From Candidatus Poribacteria bacterium (GTDB lineage Bacteria > Poribacteria > WGA-4E > WGA-3G), in contig VXPE01000110.1 of NCBI GenBank assembly GCA_009839745.1, forward strand, positions 1-64,000: a DNA stretch of 64,000 nucleotides, given 5' to 3'. Shown piece by piece: positions 32,658-39,593 of this stretch. Position numbers and translations under genes: made by a program. The first letter of the stretch is position 1; every line of letters begins with the position of its first letter. The notes beneath the pieces are model-generated. The model ran no database searches and was not told where the DNA came from. It saw only the letters and a list, made by a program, of their open reading frames with translations.

Positions 32658-33440
32658 ATGAAAATGCCCAAACTCGTCGTTGGATACTTACTGGATGACG
32701 AAGTGTTCGTCAAATCTTTTACGATCCCAGAATCTCACGATTGGATCAAGTGGTTAGCGAACGAGGAACTTGCTCAGTTTTTTGGGGAATTATTTGAATT
32801 GATGATCCAAATTTCAGAGGAAAAGGAGGATAGTGAAACGCTTCGGACTTTTCTCGACTTTTGGCATGAAATTGCCTTAAGTTGGCGCGAAATAGCGTTA
32901 GGTGAAGAAGACTCCGAGATACTTGAAAAAGCTAGCGAGACACTCGGAACTATTGTCACCAATTGGAACGAGGCTATCTTAAAAGGACAAGACCCGGAGA
33001 TGCTTTTGAATTCTCTCGCCGGTTTACTCGGAAAAGCCATGATCGATTCTGAACGGGATGTTTTGTCAGATATTTTGGGGGCAGAACAGGAATTGGATGC
33101 GCCTTGGATAGATATCATTGAGGTGCAACAGGAACCCAGATTAACGACTCGCAAGACTTACGTTGAACCGGAGCCTGTGGCTGATGTAACAGAAGAACAA
33201 CGGGATGCCTACTTAGCTGAAACTATCTATGAACTTGGACTCTCTACTCGAGCCCAAAGCTGCCTTGAAAGGGAAAATATCCGAACCGTCCAAGAACTCA
33301 TCGCAAAAGAGGAATGGGACCTTCTGGAATACAAAGGGCTCGGAGAAGGGACGCTCAACGAAATCAGAAACCGACTCGCTTCTAAGGGGCTCTACCTGGG
33401 AATGGATTTGGATAACATAGATGACGAGGAAGAGTTTTAA
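32658..33440 (+). CDS. Stand-alone protein with RNA polymerase alpha-CTD-like domain
   Basis: 260 aa. Residues about 187-250 (LGLSTRAQSCLERENIRTVQELI, then LLEYKGLGEGTLNEIRNRL) match the RpoA C-terminal domain, a helix-hairpin-helix fold that contacts UP elements and activators. The first 180 residues are helical and acidic (repeated WHEIALSWREIAL-type heptads) and match no family I know. The C-terminus is very acidic (DNIDDEEEF). It lacks the alpha N-terminal dimerisation and assembly domain, so it is not RpoA. It could be a decoy or adapter that contacts DNA or sigma, but this is inference. Own promoter; the transposase scar follows directly. Confidence 0.75.
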   Translation: MKMPKLVVGYLLDDEVFVKSFTIPESHDWIKWLANEELAQFFGELFELMIQISEEKEDSETLRTFLDFWHEIALSWREIALGEEDSEILEKASETLGTIVTNWNEAILKGQDPEMLLNSLAGLLGKAMIDSERDVLSDILGAEQELDAPWIDIIEVQQEPRLTTRKTYVEPEPVADVTEEQRDAYLAETIYELGLSTRAQSCLERENIRTVQELIAKEEWDLLEYKGLGEGTLNEIRNRLASKGLYLGMDLDNIDDEEEF

Positions 33441-33441
33441 C

Positions 33442-33567
33442 ATCTGAACAGCGGCCCGGGGTGAAAAACGTTTCAACGATTTTGCCGGTCTCGGTGACCA
33501 TCAGATGGACTTTCAGACCACAGTTAGGTCCATGGGGGGCTCCTTTTGGTTTTTGGGATAAAAACAC
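33442..33567 (-). pseudogene. Transposase fragment
   Basis: Minus-strand frame with GLKVHLMVTETGKIVETFF followed by TPGRCSDVKTL, the pattern of DDE transposases of the IS4/IS982 type (LKxHLxxxxxGxI...TPGxxxDxK). It has no start, no catalytic triad and stops within about 40 codons, so only a scar is left. Confidence 0.6.
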
Positions 33568-33582
33568 TATAAAGGAGATCCC

Positions 33583-33675
33583 ATGGATTTACAACTCATT
33601 ACTAACCGGCAACTTGGGTTAATATACGAAGAACCAAGTAAACCAATGCCCGTTGAGGATCCTTGGACAAAGTAG
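33583..33675 (+). CDS. Possible 30-aa small ORF with strong SD
   Basis: ATG preceded by AAAGGAGATCCC. The frame encodes MDLQLITNRQLGLIYEEPSK and ends ...PVEDPWTK before TAG. No family known. It follows the transposase scar, so it may be a broken 5' end of a transposon gene and not a functional peptide. Confidence 0.3.
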   Translation: MDLQLITNRQLGLIYEEPSKPMPVEDPWTK

Positions 33676-33695
33676 ATAATTGATTACTACACAGG

Positions 33696-33830
33696 ACTTA
33701 CGCAATTTTGACCATAGCACGTTTTGTGAGATGGAAATGGCTAAAAAATGCAGGGTAAAAAATGCAGACGGTCTCTTGACACAGGCTAACGGTTCCTATG
33801 CTACAAAAGAGCATCATACGTAAGCCCTAA
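33696..33830. repeat. Repeat segment bounded by AGGACTTACG words
   Basis: CAGGACTTACGCAA on the left and, inverted, TTAGGGCTTACG on the right, with a GCTAC-type hairpin (33779-33804) inside. No gene. Confidence 0.4.
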
Positions 33831-33850
33831 CTACATTGAAGGAGATGAAA

Positions 33851-34192
33851 ATGAAATTCATCACACTGTTATTCGCAGTGCTTTTGTGCTTTACTGCATC
33901 TGCCTTCAGCGAATTGACCTCATCGGACATTGATAAGATTCGCTTAATTGTCAAAGAGGAAGTTGAGGCGGCAGTTGCGGCATCCGAGACACGGATGAAA
34001 CACCATATCTCTACCGAAATTAAAGCAGTCAACATCACAATCGCGGAGATGGACAAACGCTTGAACCAGATTTTTACGTTGGTTATGGGTTTGATAGCAT
34101 TAATCATAGTGGTCGTCGGAATCCCGCAAATCCTCGTCGCATTGCAGCGAAAAGACATGCGCGCACAAGATGAAAAGATTGAAGCACAATAA
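33851..34192 (+). CDS. Signal-peptide/coiled-coil/TM protein; first open part of a frame continued past TAA
   Basis: 113 aa from the ATG at 33851, which is spaced 6 bp from AAGGAG. Signal peptide MKFITLLFAVLLCFTASAFS, a Glu/Ala-rich coiled coil (about 20-65), a transmembrane helix (LVMGLIALIIVVVGIPQIL) and a basic/polar cytoplasmic tail. The frame ends at TAA 34190 but stays otherwise open through two TAA codons into the winged-helix segment at 34286-34480. It may be a short functional protein or the front of a decayed longer gene. Confidence 0.55.
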   Translation: MKFITLLFAVLLCFTASAFSELTSSDIDKIRLIVKEEVEAAVAASETRMKHHISTEIKAVNITIAEMDKRLNQIFTLVMGLIALIIVVVGIPQILVALQRKDMRAQDEKIEAQ

Positions 34193-34285
34193 AAACAGAT
34201 TGAAGCGTTGCAACAAAAAATGAAAACGGAGAGACAAGAACATACTGCCAGCCCTTAAAAAGTTATTGACGACATTTCGGAACAG

Positions 34286-34480
34286 TTGAATGAACGGCAA
34301 AGGAATGCATTTTTCTATGTGCAAAGACACGGGCAAATTGCGACAAAAGAGTATGTAGAGATCAACCGTGTTTCGCGCCAGACCGCCCATGCTGAACTAA
34401 GGGACTTGACTAACAAAGGTTTATTTACTATGACAGGAAAGGGAAGAGGAACAAGATACGTCCGAAAGGTCACTGATTAA
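34286..34480 (+). pseudogene. Winged-helix segment, probably a decayed gene
   Basis: 64 codons with QRNAFFYVQRHGQIATKEYV, VSRQTAHAELRDLTNKGLF and GKGRGTRYV, the wHTH found at the C-terminus of AlbA_2/RecG-like ATP-binding regulators. There is only a TTG start and no SD. The same frame upstream joins the coiled-coil protein across TAA codons at 34190 and 34253. Downstream it continues through four more TAA codons to TAG 34547. Confidence 0.55.
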
Positions 34481-34534
34481 TTAGGCGATTAATTAGGCGA
34501 TCAGGTGAACGATTAATTGCGTGATTAACTACGC
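34475..34534. repeat. Five tandem 12-bp units
   Basis: GATTAATTAGGC twice, then GATCAGGTGAAC, GATTAATTGCGT and GATTAACTACGC, in exact 12-bp register. Units begin with GATTAA or GATCAG, in frame with the winged-helix segment. They lie just before the ATPase/PIN operon and could also serve as operator sites. Confidence 0.75.
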
Positions 34535-34556
34535 CAACATAAGAAGTAGGATCTAC

Positions 34557-35852
34557 ATGTCAGATAAAACGATCAAAGGCATCACTAAAATAGCAGTCAA
34601 GGGTTTCAAGTCGATAGCGGAGGAGTGCGAAATCGACATCCGTCCGTTAACGATCCTTGCTGGTGCGAACAGTTCTGGGAAATCCAGTATCATGCAACCA
34701 CTCCTAATGCTAAAACAGACGCTGGAGGCCCCCTATGATCCAGGACCGTTATTAATTGATGGCCCGAACGTTCAATTTACTGAGACAGCGCAATTTTTGT
34801 CCACACTACCTAACGGAAAAAGAACGGATCGTTTTCAGATTGGGATTAAGGTTGATGGGTCTGATTTTTCTGGGACAGTGAAAACGACTTTCAGAAAGAA
34901 ACCAAGCGGAATTGAACTTGTCGAAATGGCAGTTGATCAATCTATACCGCCCGAGAGTTTTATCTTGTACCCTAAAATGTCGCAAAAAAAAATCAAACTG
35001 ATAGTTGAACCTCCACCACCCTCGCTTTCTGAAGATGCTGATGTTGTAAAGCGTTCAGGTTGTTTTTTACGTTTAGAGTCTCAACATGGTTATTTTGTTT
35101 GGAATGTCGCCGTTGATGAGCTCGCAGATGATATTTTTAACAGCATCCACCTCCCCGGCTTGCGTGGCAATCCAGCGCGCACTTACAAACGGACTAGCGC
35201 AAGTTCTTGGTATCCTGGCACGTTTGAAAACTACGTTGCAAGCATCATTCACGAGTGGCAGGAGAGAAAAGATAAACGCTTGAAATGGGTTACCGATGCC
35301 CTTCGTACGCTTGGACTGACAGGACAGATCAGCACAAAAAAAATCGGTGATGTCGGTATCGAACTTCAAGTTGGTCGTCTCCCACGCGGCAGCACCGACG
35401 AGATGGATATGGTCAACATCACCGATGTAGGACTCGGTGTGTCTCAAGTTTTACCGGTTATAGTGGCATTGATTGTCTCGGAAACCGGACAGTTGGTCTA
35501 TCTCGAACAACCAGAGTTACATCTTCATCCCCGCGCACAGGTCGCCTTAGCACAAGTGTTAGCAGATGCAGCGAAACGGGGTGTGCGCGTTGTCGCTGAA
35601 ACGCACAGTTCGCTGCTGGTTTTGGGAGTTCAAACGCTCGTCGCAGAAGGCGACCTCTCGCCGGAGTTGGTAAAACTGCACTGGTTCTCACGGCAGGAGG
35701 ATGGTGTGACCGAAGTCAACAGTGCCGACTTAGACGAGGCGGGGGCTTACGGAGAGTGGCCCGAAGATTTCGCAGATGTTAGTCTCAACGCGCAGAGTCG
35801 TTTTCTTGATGCCGTTGACAATGTCAGATTTGGCGACAAGGAAACTTCATGA
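34557..35852 (+). CDS. AAA ATPase (DUF3696/AAA_21 type) of a two-gene module
   Basis: 431 aa from ATG 34557 (AGGA 8 bp upstream); a longer in-frame start overlaps the 12-bp repeat tract. ABC/OLD-like ATPase: Walker A GANSSGKS (36-43), signature-like DVGLGVSQVLPVIVAL, Walker B LVYLEQPELHLHP, and switch His in VVAETHSSLLV. The large middle region is a coiled-coil-poor insert. No nuclease domain at the C-terminus; instead the next gene, overlapping by ATGA, encodes a PIN-like protein. This resembles phage-defence pairs in which an OLD-like ATPase controls a toxic nuclease. Confidence 0.82.
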   Translation: MSDKTIKGITKIAVKGFKSIAEECEIDIRPLTILAGANSSGKSSIMQPLLMLKQTLEAPYDPGPLLIDGPNVQFTETAQFLSTLPNGKRTDRFQIGIKVDGSDFSGTVKTTFRKKPSGIELVEMAVDQSIPPESFILYPKMSQKKIKLIVEPPPPSLSEDADVVKRSGCFLRLESQHGYFVWNVAVDELADDIFNSIHLPGLRGNPARTYKRTSASSWYPGTFENYVASIIHEWQERKDKRLKWVTDALRTLGLTGQISTKKIGDVGIELQVGRLPRGSTDEMDMVNITDVGLGVSQVLPVIVALIVSETGQLVYLEQPELHLHPRAQVALAQVLADAAKRGVRVVAETHSSLLVLGVQTLVAEGDLSPELVKLHWFSRQEDGVTEVNSADLDEAGAYGEWPEDFADVSLNAQSRFLDAVDNVRFGDKETS

Positions 35853-36382
35853 GAGCAAGAAATTCAAAACGATTGGTGATTGACACAGATGTTGTCCAAT
35901 CGTCTGGTGATGAAGCCGCGACAGATCCACGAGCCATTCATTGTCGTGATTTCTTAAAGGAAGTGAGGTCTCAAGATCATAGGGTGGTGATGACAAGAGA
36001 AATCAGTGATGAGTGGAAAAGACATCAATCTCGTTTTGCCCTTGAGTGGCGGGTGTCAATGGATGCACGCAGAAAAATAGATCGCATTAATCCATCAGAA
36101 GATAAGGAACTTCAAGACAAGGTCACAAATACAACAAACGATAAAAATGAGATTGAAGCGATGGAAAAAGACTTTCATCTCCTCCAAGCAGCACTCACAA
36201 CCGATCAAACGGTCATTTCGCTGGATGAAACTATCCGCGGGCTTTTCAAACGAGCATCTCAACAGGTTGGCGAAATCCGAAATATTATCTGGGTAAATCC
36301 AGATAAGACAACGGAAGAACAACCTATTCTCTGGTTGCAAAATGGCGCACCGCCTGAAGCACATCGTCGGCTTTCTGCCTGA
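35849..36382 (+). CDS. PIN-like nuclease partner of the AAA ATPase
   Basis: 177 aa. The fold pattern fits a PIN domain: VIDTD (D12, D14) on the first strand, an acidic REISDEW helix (E51/E55), then EKDFHLLQAAL (D109) and TVISLDETI (D126), the four-acid arrangement of metal-dependent RNases such as VapC. A charged Lys/Glu/Asp linker (75-108) is longer than in VapC. Its start overlaps the ATPase stop by 4 bp, so both are made together. No VapB-like antitoxin is seen. Predicted effector nuclease. Confidence 0.7.
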   Translation: MRARNSKRLVIDTDVVQSSGDEAATDPRAIHCRDFLKEVRSQDHRVVMTREISDEWKRHQSRFALEWRVSMDARRKIDRINPSEDKELQDKVTNTTNDKNEIEAMEKDFHLLQAALTTDQTVISLDETIRGLFKRASQQVGEIRNIIWVNPDKTTEEQPILWLQNGAPPEAHRRLSA

Positions 36383-36531
36383 TTCCATATTCATTATAAT
36401 CAATAAGTTAGATGCTTGCACTAATTACTGGGTTTTGTTAAAATAGTCCTACCGACATTTAGCCCCTTTACAAGACAAAAATAGCATTTATGGTGAATTA
36501 GAAAAATACTTTTACACTTTATTAATACGAC

Positions 36532-36550
36532 GGGCGATGAATCGCCCTAC
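36532..36550. repeat. REP-like hairpin with CCTAC tail
   Basis: GGGCGAT-GA-ATCGCCC-TAC in the 264-bp gap between the PIN and DprA-like genes; the rest of the gap is AT-rich with no gene. Confidence 0.7.
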
Positions 36551-36646
36551 TACAAACGTTCCCTCGTTAAGGGTAGGTTAAACACAATTGTTAAGTTTCA
36601 CCATATATTCTACCAACTATCAGTTAATATCATATAGGATTGAGAA

Positions 36647-37297
36647 GTGACGCAGTCGATTCAACGCATCACACAAAAAGATACGAATTACCCAACAGAA
36701 TTAGAGCAGTATTTAAAAACGGAGACACCGGAGACGATCTGGGCACGCGGGAATATCGACCTGTTACCTTGGCAAAACACCACCTTAAATGGAGACCTCT
36801 GGGCACTCTTTTGCTCCAGCAAATGTCCCGGCGAGATTATTCTGAAAGCCCACGACTTGGCACAGAAATTCAAGGAAATAGGTATCCCTACAATCGGTGG
36901 GTATCACTCGCCAGTTGAGCAGGAGTGCCTACGTGTCTTATTGCGGGGGGCACAACCAATACTTTTATGTCCGGCGCGGAGTATCGAAAACATGCGACTG
37001 AAATCGACGTGGAAGGATGCGTTGTCTGAGGAGCGTCTCTTAATCCTATCTATTTTTGGCAGCCGCTATGAGCGATCGACCGCGGCATTGGCGCACCAAC
37101 GCAATGCCTTTGTTGCAGCACTTGCGGACAAAATCTGTATCGCACACGCTGCAGAGGAGAGCAAGATTTTGGAATTTGCGCAGCAGGTATTGGCATGGGG
37201 TAAACCCGTTTTTACCCTTGACACACCAGCGAATCAATCGCTTTTTGAACTTGGGGCGCGACGGCTTGAACCGTCCCTAAATGTAAGGCAAAGATAA
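36647..37297 (+). CDS. DprA/Smf-like Rossmann protein
   Basis: 216 aa. The N-terminus YPTELEQYLKTETPETIWARGN matches the DprA opening, and a Rossmann core follows with GEIILKAHDLAQ, QPILLCPARS, SIFGSRYERSTAALAHQRNAFVAAL and LAWGKPVFTLD (the RNxxxAxL helix is diagnostic). It is shorter than DprA (about 290-370 aa) and lacks the winged-helix end; the GGARGID loop reads GGYHSPVEQ. The start is GTG with AGGA 8 bp before. DprA loads RecA on DNA in transformation, but shortened homologues occur in defence loci; the neighbours here suggest the latter. Confidence 0.7.
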   Translation: MTQSIQRITQKDTNYPTELEQYLKTETPETIWARGNIDLLPWQNTTLNGDLWALFCSSKCPGEIILKAHDLAQKFKEIGIPTIGGYHSPVEQECLRVLLRGAQPILLCPARSIENMRLKSTWKDALSEERLLILSIFGSRYERSTAALAHQRNAFVAALADKICIAHAAEESKILEFAQQVLAWGKPVFTLDTPANQSLFELGARRLEPSLNVRQR

Positions 37298-37331
37298 ATT
37301 GTGCCTTAATGGCACAATTTGGAGGAAAATA

Positions 37332-38234
37332 ATGGCGAAGACCGTTTTTTTGGGAGACCATGAACTTACTTTTCCCGGTCCACACCTCGGTGTGCTTCGG
37401 GACTGCAACGCTGTACTCGATTCAGCCGAGGGTTTGCAGAAACAGATAGCCGCGGACGGGTATCTCCTCGTTCGGGGCTTAATCGATAAAGAAAAAATTG
37501 TTGCGGGGCGTCGGGCTATCCTTGAATACGCCAATGGAAACGGGAAAGATGAGGTTTTCAAGTCCGGTACTGACATGATAGAAGCAATCGCCGGTGAGGG
37601 GAGTCCTGGACGCACAATGGGCACGCCTGCTGTTACACACCATCCAGACGTGCAGGCAGTTTTGGAAGGGGATGAACTCTTCAAGTTTTTCCGAACCTTC
37701 TTTAGTGGCGATACCCGAACTTTCGATTACAAGTGGCTACGGTTCGTCCGTCCTGATGGCTGGTCGGGACCCCATTTCGATTTCGTCTATATGGGGCGGG
37801 GTTCAGAGCAGTTGCACACCTGTTGGGTGCCGTTCGGCGATGTGCCAGCAACGATGGGAACATTGACTGTGCTTGTCGGATCGCATAATCTCCCAAGCTT
37901 CGCTCCGATTCGGGATACCTACGGCAAAACAGATGTTGACAGAGACGGCACCCCAGGACATTTCGGGCGCGTTCCGATGGAGATTAGTGAAAAATATGGG
38001 GGCGAGTGGCAGACAGCGGATTTCGAGATGGGGGATGTCATCATCTTCACGATGCACACGATGCACACCTCTACGAAGAATCTCTCCGACAGATGGCGAA
38101 TCAGCTGTGATATCCGTTTCCAACCCGCAGAGCATCCTATTGATGAACGATGGGTCGGCAAAAACCCGATCTCCCACACGGGCAGTCAAAAAATTTCATT
38201 TGAAGAAGCAAAGAAAGAGTGGGGACTGGATTAA
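37332..38234 (+). CDS. Phytanoyl-CoA dioxygenase (PhyH) family protein
   Basis: 300 aa from the ATG at 37332, preceded by GGAGG. Fe(II)/2OG oxygenase with a complete ligand set: HxD in SGPHFDFVYMG, the distal His in HTMHTSTKNLSDRWR with the 2OG Arg following. The DGYLLVRGLIDKEKI opening is PhyH-like. Substrate unknown. The gene is convergent with the aminotransferase gene and overlaps it by 4 bp at the stop. A 45-bp leader (37278-37323) resembles one upstream of the ThuA gene. Confidence 0.87.
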   Translation: MAKTVFLGDHELTFPGPHLGVLRDCNAVLDSAEGLQKQIAADGYLLVRGLIDKEKIVAGRRAILEYANGNGKDEVFKSGTDMIEAIAGEGSPGRTMGTPAVTHHPDVQAVLEGDELFKFFRTFFSGDTRTFDYKWLRFVRPDGWSGPHFDFVYMGRGSEQLHTCWVPFGDVPATMGTLTVLVGSHNLPSFAPIRDTYGKTDVDRDGTPGHFGRVPMEISEKYGGEWQTADFEMGDVIIFTMHTMHTSTKNLSDRWRISCDIRFQPAEHPIDERWVGKNPISHTGSQKISFEEAKKEWGLD

Positions 38235-39406
38235 CCGAACAACGCTCGTCGAATCTGACGCACTGCCTGACGAATCCGATCTTCGTTCTCTACGAGGGCA
38301 ATACGGATATAGCCTTCGCCGTTATGCCCGAATCCCGCGCCGGGAGAAACACAGACCTCTGCTTCGCTCAGAAGTTTCATGGCGAATTCCATGGAGCCCA
38401 AGTGCTTCCACGCTTCAGGAATCGGTGCCCAGACGAACATTGAAGCCTGTGGTTTTGGGACCTTCCATCCGATTCTGTTTAGACCATCGACAAGCACATC
38501 ACGGCGTTTTTGGTAGACGGCAGCGTTTTCCATCACCGTATCCTCTGGGGTCCGCAATGCCATAATTGCGGCGACCTGGATCGGCGCGAAAATCCCGTAA
38601 TCGTAATATCCTTTAATCCGAGCGAGTGCTTCAACAATCTCACGGTTTCCAGCAGCAAATCCACACCGCCATCCCGCCATATTGTAGGATTTAGACAGAG
38701 AGATAAATTCGATACCGATATCCTTCGCCCCTTTTGCTTGCAAGAGACTCGGTGCCTTGTAGCCATCAAAAACAATGTCTGCATACGCCAAATCGTGGAT
38801 TACAACAATCTCTTGGCGTTTCGCGAAGGCAACAATCTCTTCAAAGAAGCCAAGGTCGACGACAGCACCCGTTGGATTGTGCGGAAAACTTAAGATTAAC
38901 ACCTTGGGTCTGGGCCAGATGTCACGTGTGATTTCGGTAAGCGAGGGGATGAAATCGTTCTCTTCTGTGAGAGGTATGCTCACAACGCTTCCACCTGCGA
39001 GCACAATGCTGTACATGTGAATGGGAAAGGTCGGATTTGGGACCATCGCTAAGTCCCCATTATCAATTAAGGCTAAAGCAAGGTGTCCGAGTCCCTCTTT
39101 TGTGCCAATAACAGCGATTGCCTCTTCATTTGGATCAATATCCACACCGAACCGACGTTCATAATGCCAACTGACTTCCCTGCGCAGGTTGTAGATGCCA
39201 CGCGAAACGGAATAGCGGTGATTTCTGAGTTCTTGCGCCGCCTCCGTCAATTTATCAATAATGGGTTGCGGGGTCGGTTGATTCGGATTGCCCATCCCCA
39301 AATCGATAATATCGATGCCTTGCTGCCGACGTTCGTGTGTTAACTGCCTCAGTTTGCCGAACATATAGGGTGGGAGTCGATTTAAGCGTTTTGAAAATAT
39401 ATTCAT
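38231..39406 (-). CDS. PLP-dependent class I/II aminotransferase
   Basis: 391-aa fold-type I aminotransferase. PLP Lys lies in SLSKSYNMAGWRCGF. Also visible are IDLGMGNPNQPTP, the SFPHNPTGAV loop and the RIALVENEDRIRQAVRQI C-terminal motif (substrate carboxylate Arg). The sequence pattern is closest to alanine/LL-diaminopimelate-type aminotransferases, but the substrate is not certain. Leader with AAGGAAAATTAAAAG before the ATG. Confidence 0.9.
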   Translation of the reverse strand: MNIFSKRLNRLPPYMFGKLRQLTHERRQQGIDIIDLGMGNPNQPTPQPIIDKLTEAAQELRNHRYSVSRGIYNLRREVSWHYERRFGVDIDPNEEAIAVIGTKEGLGHLALALIDNGDLAMVPNPTFPIHMYSIVLAGGSVVSIPLTEENDFIPSLTEITRDIWPRPKVLILSFPHNPTGAVVDLGFFEEIVAFAKRQEIVVIHDLAYADIVFDGYKAPSLLQAKGAKDIGIEFISLSKSYNMAGWRCGFAAGNREIVEALARIKGYYDYGIFAPIQVAAIMALRTPEDTVMENAAVYQKRRDVLVDGLNRIGWKVPKPQASMFVWAPIPEAWKHLGSMEFAMKLLSEAEVCVSPGAGFGHNGEGYIRIALVENEDRIRQAVRQIRRALFG

Positions 39407-39469
39407 CTTTTAATTTTCCTTGCGGATAAGTGGAGTGGTCTGTAATCTGACGCTTATTGTGTTCGAGTC

Positions 39470-39490
39470 GCCCGCGCTGTTGTTGCGGGC
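39470..39490. repeat. Hairpin of the GTTGTT-loop family
   Basis: GCCCGC-GCTGTTGTT-GCGGGC, between the sulfatase and aminotransferase genes. Confidence 0.6.
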
Positions 39491-39593
39491 TTGCAGTTTA
39501 ATATTACACCGCACAGATATTTATTTTAGTTGCGGATTTACCAAGAACCTGCTCGTAATGTAATGGAGCCCAAGTGGCGATAAATTAAAAATT

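Noticed and set aside
34475-34534. CRISPR array
   Set aside because: Units are 12 bp, directly adjacent, with no spacers; no Cas genes in the window.
33851-34549. Genome-wide reading of TAA as glutamine
   Set aside because: TAA ends many intact genes here at their expected C-termini, for example 581 and 46604.
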